Source: Streptomyces sp. A012304 (lineage in GTDB: Bacteria > Actinomycetota > Actinomycetes > Streptomycetales > Streptomycetaceae). Taken from it: DNA of 64,000 nucleotides. Both the position numbers and the translations under genes were made by a program. Below the pieces are notes generated by a model that did not search any database, had not been told where the DNA came from, and saw nothing but the letters and a program-made list of their open reading frames with translations. Shown here piece after piece: positions 27,181 through 36,782 of the stretch. The stretch covers positions 100,736-164,735 of the forward strand of contig NZ_BQUN01000001.1 of NCBI RefSeq assembly GCF_026008495.1, in the 5' to 3' direction. Numbering within the stretch: position 1 is the stretch's first letter; each line of letters begins with the position of its first letter.

Positions 27181-28137
27181 ATGAAGCGACGGAGCATGCT
27201 GGCAGCGGGAGTCGCCCTGGGGACCGGCTTCTTCACCGCCCCGGTGTCGGCAGTGGCAGCTCCGGCGCCGCGGCTGTCGGCCGCCGACGTCGCCGCGGCC
27301 CGCCGACTGTTCACTGCCAGCGCCTATACACGGCTTGACGAGACGCTGCCGTCGCTCCTGGCCGCCGCCGAGCCCAGCATCGAGCAGAGCGCAGCCGGCG
27401 CCGTCCGCGCCGCCGACGTTCGGGTGCTTGCCTCACAGCTCGCCGCCAAGCAGGGCCGCACCGCGGCCGCCGGTGACTATGCGAAACAAGCCGGCACGGC
27501 CGCCCGCCGCTCCGGCAACCCGGTGGTGCTCGCCGCCGCCGCCCGTGCGGCGGCGACCCCGCTGCGCCGCACCGGCCGCACCGACGAAGCCTTGCTCCTG
27601 CTCCACGAGGCGCACACCCACCTGACGTCTGCCCCCCGGCCCACATACGCCGAGCTGGAGGCGGCAGGCATGACGGCGCTCACCGCCGCCTACACCGCCG
27701 CCCAGGCCCAGCGGGCCGCCACCGCCTGCGACTTCGCTGCCCAGGCCGAGCAGATCGCCCACCGCCTCGACCGTCACCCGCTCACCGCCGGCCGCCTCCG
27801 GGAGCTGACCGCTGGCCAGTGCAACCTGTATCGCATTGGGATCTACCGCCACCTCGGCGACCTTGACACGGCTCTGGCCCACAGCCGCCTACTGCGCCCC
27901 GCCCACCTGCCCACCGCCGAGCGACGCGCCCGCGCTGCCACCGACACCGCCCGTGCCCTGCTCGACTTCGGCGACACGGCGGGCGCCTTCGCTCAACTGC
28001 GCATCGTCGAACTTGCCGCTCCGCTGGAGGCCCGCCGGCCATCGGTGCGCGCGCTGACCGACCGGGTCGTCGAGCTGCGCCCCAATCTGCAGGGCCTGCG
28101 CGACTACGCGCAGCGCACGATGGTGTCCCCCATCTGA
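27181..28137 (+). CDS. TPR-like protein with N-terminal export-like signal
   Basis: From ATG 27181 (GGAG ribosome-binding site) the protein has 318 residues. The N-terminus MKRRSMLAAGVALGTGFF followed by a PVSAVAAPAP segment looks like a signal peptide or anchor. The body consists of Ala-rich helical repeats (LHEAHTHLTSAP, TACDFAAQAEQIAHRL, HLGDLDTALAHSRLL), like the TPR-type C-terminal half of Streptomyces XRE regulators but without the HTH. It could be a regulator lacking its DNA-binding domain or an exported scaffold. Confidence 0.65.
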   Translation: MKRRSMLAAGVALGTGFFTAPVSAVAAPAPRLSAADVAAARRLFTASAYTRLDETLPSLLAAAEPSIEQSAAGAVRAADVRVLASQLAAKQGRTAAAGDYAKQAGTAARRSGNPVVLAAAARAAATPLRRTGRTDEALLLLHEAHTHLTSAPRPTYAELEAAGMTALTAAYTAAQAQRAATACDFAAQAEQIAHRLDRHPLTAGRLRELTAGQCNLYRIGIYRHLGDLDTALAHSRLLRPAHLPTAERRARAATDTARALLDFGDTAGAFAQLRIVELAAPLEARRPSVRALTDRVVELRPNLQGLRDYAQRTMVSPI

Positions 28138-28312
28138 CCTCCGTACCTCCCGACACGCACTCCCTGGCCGGGCATCTGCCGCTGGGTACCTGGGATTCTG
28201 GACGGAAGGGAGCACATGCTCGGGTGGGCGGATATCGCTTCGCCTCCATCGCCGGCAGCCGTCGCGGTGCTTTTCGCGGGTCCTACTCGTCGCTGTGGCC
28301 TCGCGGCCGCCT

Positions 28313-29848
28313 CTACAGGCAAGCCGCCTTGCTTCGTCCAGCTCGTCGTTGGGGCTTCGGCAGCAGTCCCGGGGCCGCGGCGACAAGTGCGACCAGCAAC
28401 CAGACCCCGATACCCATCGTCACGGTTGCGGCTACCGGCAACTGCCCGGTGAGAACAACCAGCACCGCCGCGTTGGCCATACCCGCCGTGGCGCCGGCTT
28501 CCACCTGAGCCCGCTGGCCGACGATCAACCGGGAGACCAGTCTGCCGATCAGCGTGCACCCCCCGAGCAGCACCGGACCCGCGACCACCAGGACGGTCAG
28601 CGCGACCCACCACGGCGTTCGCGACCAGAACGCCAAGTACAGGCTCAGCACGCCGTCTGCCGCCAGAGCCATCAGCACGGTTCCACCAGAGGCGGCTTCG
28701 TCCTTGGCGTGCGGCCCGCACAGGACCCACAGGGTTACGCCCGCTACCGCGGCCAGGGCCGCCGCCGCCCACCCGGGCATCCCGGTGAGCAGCGACAGCT
28801 GCCCCCACAGTCCGGCAGCTCCCGCCAGCGCAGACCACCCCCCGCCGTCATCGCACGCAGGACCGGCGAGCCGTGGCGGTGGAACGGTTGAAGACGCCGG
28901 ACCCGGCGCTGCGGCGGCCGGCCGGGGCAGGGGAGTGGCGGGCGGTGCTGCCGCGCTCACTCGGCGGGGCGCCGTCTGCGTCACTGCCTCCCACACTGCG
29001 GTTCCCGCCACCGATGCGCCCTGCGGAAGCGGCTCCAGGACCGCGGCCAGGCGCCGCTCGGCCTCCGCGGCATCGGGGCGGCCGCCCGGATGGAGGCACA
29101 GCAACTCCAGCACGAGGGCCTCCAGGGCCACAGGCACGTCGGGGCGTACCGTCCGCAGCGGCAGCAGCAGCGGCCGCGGCGAGTTCGGCCGGGGCACGCC
29201 CCGGCCGAACGGCGGTTGGCCGGTGAGGAGTTCGTACAGCACACACCCCAGCGAGTACAGGTCGCACCACGCGTCCGAAGACTCTCCCCGCAACCGTTCG
29301 GGCGCCATGTAGGCCGGGGTCCCCACTACCCTGCCGGGCAGGGTGAGCGTCTCGTCGGCGGCGTACATTCGTGCGATCCCGAAGTCGACAAGCGTGACCG
29401 TACCGTGCGGCGACAGCATCACGTTCGACGGCTTGACGTCCCGGTGTACGACCCCGGCAGCGTGCGCGTCGCGCAGACCGCGGCACATCTGCCGACCCCA
29501 TGCGACCACGTCTTCCACCGTCGGCAAGCCGTTCGCCAGCACTGCCTGCAGTGGGACGCCTTCGAGCAGCTCCATCACCAGGAAGCCGACCCGGCTGCCC
29601 CCGGTGACGTCCTCACCGACGTCGTGAACGGTGACGACATGCGGACTGTGCAGCCGTCCTACGGCCAAGGCTTCGCGCTCGAACCGGGCACGGTCGGTCT
29701 CCGGAGCCGCGGACAGGTCGACCACCTTGATCGCGACCTCGCGGCCAAGCCGGACGTCGAGGGCCCGGTGGACCACACCCATGCCGCCGGCGCCCAGGAC
29801 TTCGCCCAGCACGTAGCGGCCGACCAGCCGCGTGCCCCTGACCACCAC
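28313..29848 (-). CDS. Membrane serine/threonine protein kinase (Hanks type)
   Basis: From GTG 29848, which has AGGGA just in front, the protein has 511 residues. The kinase domain has all key motifs: LGAGGMGVVHRAL (glycine loop), VAIKVV (Lys), HRDVKPSNVML (catalytic loop), DFGIARMY (DFG) and TPAYMAPERL. A Pro/Ala-rich linker leads to a C-terminal membrane part with about four hydrophobic spans (GWAAAALAAVAGVTLWVL and following). There are no PASTA repeats. It probably senses a membrane signal. No substrate gene is obvious next to it. The long open frame upstream of 29848 is not thought to be translated. Confidence 0.85.
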   Translation of the reverse strand: MVVRGTRLVGRYVLGEVLGAGGMGVVHRALDVRLGREVAIKVVDLSAAPETDRARFEREALAVGRLHSPHVVTVHDVGEDVTGGSRVGFLVMELLEGVPLQAVLANGLPTVEDVVAWGRQMCRGLRDAHAAGVVHRDVKPSNVMLSPHGTVTLVDFGIARMYAADETLTLPGRVVGTPAYMAPERLRGESSDAWCDLYSLGCVLYELLTGQPPFGRGVPRPNSPRPLLLPLRTVRPDVPVALEALVLELLCLHPGGRPDAAEAERRLAAVLEPLPQGASVAGTAVWEAVTQTAPRRVSAAAPPATPLPRPAAAAPGPASSTVPPPRLAGPACDDGGGWSALAGAAGLWGQLSLLTGMPGWAAAALAAVAGVTLWVLCGPHAKDEAASGGTVLMALAADGVLSLYLAFWSRTPWWVALTVLVVAGPVLLGGCTLIGRLVSRLIVGQRAQVEAGATAGMANAAVLVVLTGQLPVAATVTMGIGVWLLVALVAAAPGLLPKPQRRAGRSKAACL

Positions 29849-30562
29849 ATTCCCTTTCCGGCGACAGCAGTCCCGCAGCCCGGGCGGCGCGACGACACAG
29901 CCGCCGGGCATGATGCGTGCACGCCGCGGCAGCTCCCGGACGACCGCCGACGCCCCATCTGTCGGGCGTCCGTAGTGGACCGGACTGTCTCCGCTGGACC
30001 AGTGTTCCATATCGGCACAAACAGCCCGTAGGCGACAGAAGTTCGGGCGGGAGGCGGTCAACGGGAGTCGCTGCTTCGGTCGAGGAAGTGCGGTTGTGTC
30101 AGTCGGCAACTCCATCGTGGGCCAGACAGTGTGACGGCCGACCCATCGTTGCTGCGCTCGTTGAGCCGACCCCTCGGTCGAGGCTGCGACCACTTCTGGC
30201 AGGCGCAGTTGCGGCAAGCCCACGTGCGGCAGGGCGGCGGCGAACTGATCACCGGGGGAGGAAGTCTGGGATCTGATGGCATTGCCAGGTCCGGTCCGGC
30301 CGACTTCCCGGAGTCTTCCTCGAACAGGCCGAACGGGGCCGGGTCTGCGCTCGCAGGCCGAGCTGGACGGCATCGCCCAGCATGCTGGTAGCGGGGTGTG
30401 TAGCCCTCGCCCCAGGGCAATGGCCGGACGTGACCGCCATCTGGGACGGGTGGAGGCATGGGAAGCGGTGGATGGACCGGCCGCAGCCCGCGGGAGCGTT
30501 GTCCGGTGAGCGGGATCGAGCCCGGAAGGGGCCGAGCGAGAGCAGCGTCCTAGGGTGGGCGC
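29849..30562. other. 714-bp stretch without a supported gene
   Basis: Between the divergent kinase and P450 genes there are open frames in several phases, but none combines a ribosome-binding site with protein-like composition. The only sites noted are the kinase ribosome-binding site at the left end and a leaderless-type -10 for the P450 at the right end. It may contain decayed coding DNA. Confidence 0.5.
30551..30556 (+). promoter_or_regulatory. Leaderless -10 box for the P450 gene
   Basis: TAGGGT ends 6 bases before the ATG at 30563. This spacing and the lack of a good ribosome-binding site suggest a leaderless transcript. A -35 is not evident. Confidence 0.4.
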
Positions 30563-31753
30563 ATGGATCTTGCGGACGATTTGATGACCCGCCCATACGA
30601 CGTCTACGAGCGGCTGCGGAGCACTTCTCCGGTGCACCGCATCACGGGAACAGATGGGCAACCTGCGTGGCTCGTCACCCGGTTCGACGATGTCCGCACC
30701 GCCCTTGCTGATCCGCGCCTGTCGCTGGACAAGACACATGCGCGTGAGGGCAACTACCGCGGGCTGTCACTGCCTCCGGCCCTGGACGCCAACCTCCTGA
30801 ACATGGATCCTCCCGACCACACCCGTCTGCGTCGGCTTGTCGGACGGGCCTTCACTCAGCGACGGGTCGAGCAGTTGCGCACGCCGATTCGCGCGACCGC
30901 CAACCGGCTCCTGGACGCTCTCGGTGAGCAGGGCACCACAGACTTGATCGCGTCCTACGCGGCCCCCCTGCCGATCACCGTGATCTGTGATCTTCTCGGT
31001 GTCCCGGACAGCTACCGGCGGGACTTCCGCGGCTGGACGACGGCGCTGATCGCCCCAGATCCGGGCCGTCCTCAGGCCGCCAAAGAGGCCATCGTGGCCA
31101 TGCTGGGCTTTTTCAAGGAACTCATGGCCCACAAGCGGCGCGAGCCGGCCGACGACCTCCTCTCCGACTTGATCGCCGTGCGGGACGCGGAGGGCGACCG
31201 GCTCACCGAGGACGAGCTGATGTCCCTGGCCTTCCTTATCCTCTTCGCAGGATATGAGAACACCGTCCAGCTGATCGGCAACGCGACCCTGGCCCTGCTG
31301 CAGTATCCCGAGCAGATGGCCGTACTGCGGCAGGACCCATCCCGCATACACGCCTCCGTCGAGGAGTTCGCCCGCTACGAGGGCCCGGCTCTGCTCGCCA
31401 TCCGGCGCTTCCCCACCCAGGACGTGACGATCGGCGGCATCCGGATTCCGGCAGGCGAGACCGTCCTGCTCTCCTTGTCCGCCGCCAACCGCGACCCGGA
31501 CCGCTTCCCGGACCCAGACCGCCTGGATCTCGGCCGCGATGCCGCCGGGCACCTGGCGCTCGGCCACGGCATCCACTACTGCCTGGGCGCACCCCTAGCA
31601 CGAGCCGAGACCGAGATCGCCCTGGCCGCACTGCTGGAACGGTTCGAGGAACTCGAGCTCACCGGGGAGGAACCACGGTGGCGGCCCTCGCTACGCGCCC
31701 GTGGCCTCCTCGACCTGCCGGTGCGCTACCGGGCCACCAGGCACTCGTCCTGA
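30563..31753 (+). CDS. Cytochrome P450
   Basis: This 396-residue protein is of normal length for an actinomycete class I P450. It has the I-helix LILFAGYENTVQ (usual AGxET/DT; here Asn replaces the acidic residue before Thr), an ExxR-type helix (VEEFARYEG), and the heme loop LALGHGIHYCLGAPLAR with the Cys ligand. It has no membrane anchor. No ferredoxin gene is adjacent, so electron partners come from elsewhere. It stands alone between the kinase and a minus-strand unit. The substrate is unknown; such orphan P450s hydroxylate small lipophilic compounds. Confidence 0.92.
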   Translation: MDLADDLMTRPYDVYERLRSTSPVHRITGTDGQPAWLVTRFDDVRTALADPRLSLDKTHAREGNYRGLSLPPALDANLLNMDPPDHTRLRRLVGRAFTQRRVEQLRTPIRATANRLLDALGEQGTTDLIASYAAPLPITVICDLLGVPDSYRRDFRGWTTALIAPDPGRPQAAKEAIVAMLGFFKELMAHKRREPADDLLSDLIAVRDAEGDRLTEDELMSLAFLILFAGYENTVQLIGNATLALLQYPEQMAVLRQDPSRIHASVEEFARYEGPALLAIRRFPTQDVTIGGIRIPAGETVLLSLSAANRDPDRFPDPDRLDLGRDAAGHLALGHGIHYCLGAPLARAETEIALAALLERFEELELTGEEPRWRPSLRARGLLDLPVRYRATRHSS

Positions 31754-31808
31754 CGGGACACCTGTCGAAAACGCCGCTGCCCGGAGCCGTGCGGGGCCGG
31801 GCAGCTAG

Positions 31809-32573
31809 CTACTCCCCGGCCAGAGCCTTCTTCTGGCGAAGGCGCTCACGCAGGGAGCCGATCATGGGGAGCGTCAGTCCGGAGAAGAGGAACAGCACGG
31901 CCAGTCCGCTCAGCGTGGGGCTGACGACCTCCTCAGCCTCCAGCGGCCATGGATTGTCCAGGGTGTAGAAGATGATGTACGAGCCCTTGGAGAACGCGTA
32001 CGCCAGGCCGAGGGCCGCCGAGACGCAGGACAAGGCGAAGCCGGCGCTGCTCCACGGTCTGATGCCCCAGTTGCGCCAAGCCGTCCTGCCGCACATGAAC
32101 GCGAGCTCACCGCAGGTGACCAGGACGTAGGAGAGGTAGATCAGCAAGTAGGCGGCGACCTTCGGGTCGTTGACGTACTCGGTGGTGAACTCGACGTCGG
32201 GCCGGTTCGCGGCCAGGAAGAGCGGCACGAGAATCGCGAGTTCTACTGCGGCTGCGAAGCCGCGCTGGAACATCGCGGCCTTCAGATACTCGGGCCGGTA
32301 CGCCAGATCCACCATCGTGATCTGGAGGAAAGCGCACCACAAGACCGCACAGATGTGTGCCACCAGCTTGCCGGCGTTGTGGAGGCCGGTGATGTTCTGC
32401 AGCGCGTCGGCCACCGAGGGGACGGCGCACAGGACGCCCAGCGTGCACACCCCGAAGGCGAGGGCGATCGCCCATGTGGAGACACGCGGATTGCCCACAG
32501 CCCTCCGTGTGCAGAGCGCGGTGACCACCAGTCCGGCCACTGTGCACGTCCCGAAGACTATGCCGTCAACCAC
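31809..32573 (-). CDS. MAB_1171c-like membrane protein, short form
   Basis: This 254-residue protein starts at GTG 32573, directly abutting the stop of the upstream XRE gene. It has about seven hydrophobic spans (FGTCTVAGLVVTALC, IALAFGVCTLGVLCAV, LAILVPLFLAA, YLLIYLSYVLVT and others). The layout and order behind an XRE regulator match the actinomycete MAB_1171c putative-transporter family. Those proteins normally continue into a soluble C-terminal DUF6545 domain, which is missing here, so this may be a truncated version. Confidence 0.6.
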   Translation of the reverse strand: MVDGIVFGTCTVAGLVVTALCTRRAVGNPRVSTWAIALAFGVCTLGVLCAVPSVADALQNITGLHNAGKLVAHICAVLWCAFLQITMVDLAYRPEYLKAAMFQRGFAAAVELAILVPLFLAANRPDVEFTTEYVNDPKVAAYLLIYLSYVLVTCGELAFMCGRTAWRNWGIRPWSSAGFALSCVSAALGLAYAFSKGSYIIFYTLDNPWPLEAEEVVSPTLSGLAVLFLFSGLTLPMIGSLRERLRQKKALAGE

Positions 32574-33074
32574 TTACAGCCCCTCCAGTGAATCTGCCGC
32601 ATACCGTGCGGCGTCGTCCATGCTCCGGCGCCGCTGAGGCTTGCCTTGAGCCTCGTCGTCCGGCACCGGCTCCAGGCCGAGGTCCTCTCGACGCCGTTCC
32701 AGGTCCGCGATGACGTTCTGCATCTCATCGGGCGGAAGGCCGTTCAGCAACGCCAGAATGCGACGCGCCTTAGGGTCCTCGAACGCCTCCAGTGCCCTCA
32801 GATCGCCGTAGCTCTCGTGCGGCAGAAGGTATGCGGGTGGCACGCCGCCCAGAGCTTCGCACAGCGCCAGGATGGTGCCCACAGTCGGGTTGTCCTGCGA
32901 ACCCTTGGCCAACTTGGCGATGGCAGCGTGAGACACCGACGGGTGATCGCCTGGCAACGCGTCCACGGCAGCAGACAGTGTGCGAGACGACAACGTACGG
33001 CCGTTGGCGTCCCGTCGGCTGGCCATGAGGGCACTGAGTCTCTCCGCCAAGGGGCGGCGGCTGCGCCTCAGCAC
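32574..33074 (-). CDS. XRE-family HTH regulator
   Basis: This 166-residue protein starts at GTG 33074. The N-terminal HTH is recognisable: LAERLSALMASRRDANGRTL, then SHAAIAKLAKGSQDNPTVGTILALCEAL. The C-terminal half is a charged helix (PPDEMQNVIADLERRREDLG). It is immediately upstream of the MAB_1171c-like gene with no gap, so the pair is one unit. The divergent promoter at 33180-33208 lies close to its own upstream region. Confidence 0.8.
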   Translation of the reverse strand: MLRRSRRPLAERLSALMASRRDANGRTLSSRTLSAAVDALPGDHPSVSHAAIAKLAKGSQDNPTVGTILALCEALGGVPPAYLLPHESYGDLRALEAFEDPKARRILALLNGLPPDEMQNVIADLERRREDLGLEPVPDDEAQGKPQRRRSMDDAARYAADSLEGL

Positions 33075-33179
33075 TGGCAGGAATGACCGGACATGGCCCG
33101 TGAGCCAACCTGCTCAAGACTGCACACCACCACGTATCGGTCTCTCACTCAGTCGGGAACTCGTTGCTGTGTACTTTAG

Positions 33180-33208
33180 TTGACATGGCCGGGGGTGCAA
33201 GGCAGGAT
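33180..33208 (+). promoter_or_regulatory. Strong sigma70-type promoter (TTGACA-17-CAGGAT)
   Basis: TTGACA at 33180-33185 and CAGGAT at 33203-33208 are separated by exactly 17 bases, close to the vegetative consensus. AGGGAGAAGG at about 33215-33224 follows as a ribosome-binding site for GTG 33232. It is divergent from the XRE gene. Confidence 0.6.
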
Positions 33209-33231
33209 CACGATAGGGAGAAGGAAACCCT

Positions 33232-33297
33232 GTGCAGCGGATTGACTACAGAGCGTTACCGAATGCAGGGCTGCTCTCCTGGGCCCTAGATCCCTAG
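33232..33297 (+). CDS. 21-codon ORF ending in tandem amber stops
   Basis: GTG 33232 follows a strong promoter and a strong ribosome-binding site. It encodes 21 residues (QRIDYRALPNAGLL in the middle) and stops at TAG TAG (33295-33300). The reading frame after the stops continues with protein-like sequence in the same phase. It is either a leader peptide or the N-terminus of a gene broken by stop codons. Confidence 0.4.
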   Translation: MQRIDYRALPNAGLLSWALDP

Positions 33298-33753
33298 TAG
33301 CCCGAAGAGTTGGACGCGACGGCGGTGGAAACGGCGTTGGTGTGTGCCGCGCTGCGGCTCGTGCGTGACGGGGCGCTGCACCGACAGGGGGAAGAGTTGA
33401 GGATGGAGCTGGCATCCAGCAGCAGTGACCATGCTGGCGGGATTGCGCGAAACGGGGCGTCGGCCATGCCGCGTGCTCTTCGGGAGCACCGCCGAGCTCG
33501 ATCCGGCAGGGCGGCCTTTGGGGGAGAGCGGCCGGATCATCTTCGACGTCACACGGCCCCCACCAGGCATGTGCACCTCGGCGCGAGGGGGGCCGCCCAG
33601 CCGAGCTCCTCGCACGCACCGCGGCACCTCAAGCGGGGTGCCAACTCGAGAATGGGGCTGGGCCGTACCTCCGGGTTCCCCGCGCTGGGGGACGGGCGCG
33701 GCGCAGTGCGCATCCGGGGCTTGCGGCGCGAATCGACGGGAGTGGAGTCATGA
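33298..33753 (+). pseudogene. Downstream part of interrupted gene
   Basis: After the tandem TAG codons the same frame reads PEELDATAVETALVCAALRL, then RDGALHRQGEELRMELASS, clearly helical protein. After about 33420 this frame becomes Arg/His-rich nonsense, while another frame looks better (GLRETGRRPCRVLFGSTAEL from about 33425, then RIIFDVTRPPPG). So the gene seems to carry both stop codons and a frameshift. No family was recognised. No separate start with a ribosome-binding site is visible except TTG 33310. Confidence 0.4.
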
Positions 33754-33835
33754 GGCCGTGATCACTTCGTGCCCAAGCCGGCCAGCCGGCGCCGAGGGCA
33801 CTTCACGTCCTCGTCCCATCTCTCGAGGAGTACAC

Positions 33836-35749
33836 ATGCCGACCCTGGGCTCACTGCCCACCGACAAACCCGAACTCGAACTGGCATTCGTGGCAGACGG
33901 TTCTCAGCGGTCTCACTCCACGGAGATAACCGGAGTGGTGACGCTGACGCCGGAGGAGCTGCTGGACAACGGAGTCCCCGCGGCTCTGCCCGACGGCTCG
34001 CTCGTCCTGATCACCGGCAAGTCACCCTTCCGTCTCCGCGGACGCATAACGGCGGTGCTTGAGCAGCTCCTCCAGCGGATGCGCCGGCACGGCAGCGCAG
34101 GTCTGGCTGTCAGCGCCGCTCCCGGCACGCGCCAGCCGTTCCCTCCGGCAATCGTGGACGGGGCCGCCCGCCTGGGCATCGCCCTCCTGGCCACGTCCGC
34201 GCCCACCGAGTGTTGGGACGGCGTCCACGAGGAGATCCAGCAGTCCCGCCTGATGTTCGCAGAGCGCCGTGCTGCCCAACTCAGCTCACTCGTACAAGAG
34301 TTGCCAGCGCAGCTGGCCGATCCCCGGGCCATGCAGCGCATCGCGGACTGGCTCGCCCGGGTCCTAGACTGTCAGGTTCTGGTCAGCGAGCCGGAGCGCG
34401 TCCTCGCTGCTTCACCGGCCACTGCCGCCGAGCAGCTGGCACAGGCCATCATCCGCCAGTCCGTGGACGGAGTTCTCCCCGAGACGCTCTCCGGACCCCA
34501 CACCCAGCTCATCTCCCTGGCTCCAGCCTCGGCTGCCGACACCGTCCTTGCGGTGGCTCGCAGAACTCCTTTCGACGAGGCGGACCTGCGGCTGCTGCGC
34601 CATGCGGCGAAACTGCTGGGCCTCGTCGACCAGGCGCACCGCGAGTACCGGGCAGCCTCGGACGCCTCTCACGCGGCGCGCAGCGCGGCGTTCGAGCTTC
34701 TTCTGGACGGCGAGGTCGACAAGGCGAGGCGCGTCATGGCGAATCTGGCGCCCGGACTTCTGGAAACCGAAACCGCCCGTGTCTTTGTTGTGGAGACCCA
34801 GCAGGCGCGCCGGGACCTGGCTGCGCGCCGCTGTAGCGCATCGGTCGGCCAGCAGACCCTCGTCGTTCCCGACCCGAGAAACGACCGGCGGATACTGATC
34901 GTGCATCCGATTCGCTCGGACGAAGACACCGGTGCAGAAGTCTCTGCCGAACTGACCCGCCTGGTGGGCGCGCTGGGACCGCCTTCGTCCCTGGGGGGCA
35001 GCGGGGTCTACTCCATGCCCCTGCTCGCAGACGCGCTTCACGAGGCCATCACCGCCCAGAGGTTCGCCGCCTTGCAACCGGACTCCGTGGCCCTGTCCGT
35101 GCACGGCTCCGACCTTGTCGGTCTCCTGCCCCAGACTGAGGCGCAGCACTGGGCCCGCCGCTTGCTGCACCCGCTGATGCGTGACGAGACGCAGTGGGAG
35201 TCCATGCGCGAGACCCTCCCGGCTGCCCTCGCCTACCCGTACACGGTGGCGGCCCGCCGGCTGAGCCTGCATCGCAACACGGTCATGCGCCGCGCCTCGC
35301 GAGCTGCCGAACTCCTGCGCATGGACTTCGCTTCCATCAGCGACCGCATAGCCGTTGCGCTGGCCATGGAACTGGTCACGCAGCGAGAGGTCTCCGCTTC
35401 GCCGCGGCTGACCGGCTCGGAACCGCCCTCTTTGGCGCGGCTGCTGGCCACTCCCCAGGTGCACGCCTGGGCACAGACCCTGGTCAGACCGATCCAGGCA
35501 GACCGACGCGACCTCCTGTCCACGGCCCTCGCCTGGCTCACCTTCGACACGCACGTCGAGCCCGCAGCCCGCGCGCTCGGTCTTTCCGAGGTTACGGTGC
35601 GTTCCCACCTGCGAGCCGTCGAGAACTACATGCAGCGCGATCTCGCCACCCTGGCAGGCGTACGCGATCTGCAGTTCTCTCTGCATGTCGTCACGGGCCG
35701 GCCCGACCTGCGCTCAGATCAGCGAGGGTTGTCCGTCGTCGCATGCTGA
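33836..35749 (+). CDS. PucR-like transcriptional regulator with two C-terminal HTHs
   Basis: From ATG 33836 (GAGGAG ribosome-binding site five bases in front) the protein has 637 residues. The N-terminal part (residues 1-130) resembles the PucR ligand-sensing domain; GAF-like segments follow. There are two HTH_30-type regions: AYPYTVAARRLSLHRNTVMR with RASRAAELL, and FDTHVEPAARALGLSEVTVRSHL with RAVENYM near the C-terminus. The duplicated HTH is unusual but known in Streptomyces. The target and ligand are unknown; the next gene is the convergent ligase. Confidence 0.75.
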   Translation: MPTLGSLPTDKPELELAFVADGSQRSHSTEITGVVTLTPEELLDNGVPAALPDGSLVLITGKSPFRLRGRITAVLEQLLQRMRRHGSAGLAVSAAPGTRQPFPPAIVDGAARLGIALLATSAPTECWDGVHEEIQQSRLMFAERRAAQLSSLVQELPAQLADPRAMQRIADWLARVLDCQVLVSEPERVLAASPATAAEQLAQAIIRQSVDGVLPETLSGPHTQLISLAPASAADTVLAVARRTPFDEADLRLLRHAAKLLGLVDQAHREYRAASDASHAARSAAFELLLDGEVDKARRVMANLAPGLLETETARVFVVETQQARRDLAARRCSASVGQQTLVVPDPRNDRRILIVHPIRSDEDTGAEVSAELTRLVGALGPPSSLGGSGVYSMPLLADALHEAITAQRFAALQPDSVALSVHGSDLVGLLPQTEAQHWARRLLHPLMRDETQWESMRETLPAALAYPYTVAARRLSLHRNTVMRRASRAAELLRMDFASISDRIAVALAMELVTQREVSASPRLTGSEPPSLARLLATPQVHAWAQTLVRPIQADRRDLLSTALAWLTFDTHVEPAARALGLSEVTVRSHLRAVENYMQRDLATLAGVRDLQFSLHVVTGRPDLRSDQRGLSVVAC

Positions 35750-35795
35750 CCGCCGCGATGTCCCGGCGCTCGGCGCGCAACCCGGTTCACTTCCC

Positions 35796-36782
35796 TCAGT
35801 TGGCCGGCCTCCCTGCCTCGAAGGGGGGCACGTCCTCGACGGCCATGTCTGCACGCACCCGCACAAAACGCGCAGGGTGGCGCAGCCGCCCGCGGGCGTC
35901 CCGGGAGATATCCGCGCTGATTTCGACGACAATCCCCGGAACGACCAGAGACACCTCCAGCGTCTCCTGCGATCCCCACCCGGCGGAGAAAGACCGCCCG
36001 CCCCACGGGTGATCCGCCTCAGCCGTTCGCAAGAGGCCGCCCATAATCTGAGCCTGAGCTCCTGGCAAGGCACTTGTGCGCCCTGCATATCGCAGTTGGC
36101 CGGCTGAGCCGAACCGGCCGAGCAACAGGCTCGCCGGACGGCTTGGCGTTCCGGTGACCGCACCGACGATCATCTCCAGGGTGTCGCGCACCCGGAACTT
36201 CCGCCAAGAGCGTGCTCCCGGCAGATAGCTCTCGCCGCCATTTTTGAACACGCAGCCTTCCACGCCGGCTACGGACCAGGCCAGCCATCCTCGGGCCACC
36301 TCGGCATCGCCGGTCGACGGGCACAACGTCCAGGGCGCGCCCAGGCCCTCCCGCCGGAATAGGGTCTCGAGCTCCCGCCGCCTCTCGACGTATGGACGTT
36401 GACGCAGGCTCTGGTCGTCGACGTGGAGCAGGTCGAACACGACGTAGTGGGCCGGCCGGGCCGCCGCGGCCCTTTGAGCAGCGGCGCCCCGGCGGTGCAG
36501 CCTCTGCGTGAGCCGCTCGAACGCGAGCCTGGACTCCTCCCATACGACTAGTTCACCATCAAATACCACAGAACAGGGAAGACGTTGAAGAGCCGCGGTG
36601 ATCTCCGGAAAGGCTGGCGACAGGTCACTGCCCGTGCGTGAGCGCAGCACTGTAGTGCGGGCAGCATCGCGTGCCGCGAAGGCCCGGAAGCCGTCCCACT
36701 TCGGTTCGGCAAACCAATCTAAAGGAAGTGCAAACGTTTCTACGGGAGTCGCCAGCATCGGCTCGGCGGGAAGGTCGATCAC
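35796..36782 (-). CDS. ATP-dependent DNA ligase
   Basis: This 328-residue protein starts at GTG 36782. It shows the nucleotidyltransferase motif I EPKWDGFRAF with the adenylated Lys near residue 30, followed by FDGELVVWEE (motif III), VVFDLLHVD, GVEGCVFKNGGESY (motif IV) and SWRKFRVRDTLEMIVGAVTG (motif V). A C-terminal OB-like part ends near DMAVEDVPPF. Length and layout match the stand-alone actinomycete ligases related to LigC/LigD. No Ku or polymerase gene is adjacent. A truncated ligase remnant lies near 8 kb. Confidence 0.85.
   Translation of the reverse strand: MIDLPAEPMLATPVETFALPLDWFAEPKWDGFRAFAARDAARTTVLRSRTGSDLSPAFPEITAALQRLPCSVVFDGELVVWEESRLAFERLTQRLHRRGAAAQRAAAARPAHYVVFDLLHVDDQSLRQRPYVERRRELETLFRREGLGAPWTLCPSTGDAEVARGWLAWSVAGVEGCVFKNGGESYLPGARSWRKFRVRDTLEMIVGAVTGTPSRPASLLLGRFGSAGQLRYAGRTSALPGAQAQIMGGLLRTAEADHPWGGRSFSAGWGSQETLEVSLVVPGIVVEISADISRDARGRLRHPARFVRVRADMAVEDVPPFEAGRPAN

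Noticed and set aside
28849..29300. Long plus-strand frames across the kinase gene
   Set aside because: They are antisense shadows of the kinase domain; all kinase motifs are in the minus-strand frame.
33295..33300. Amber readthrough or pyrrolysine-type decoding
   Set aside because: No readthrough signal or pyrrolysine genes are visible, and two consecutive stops make decay or a leader peptide more likely.
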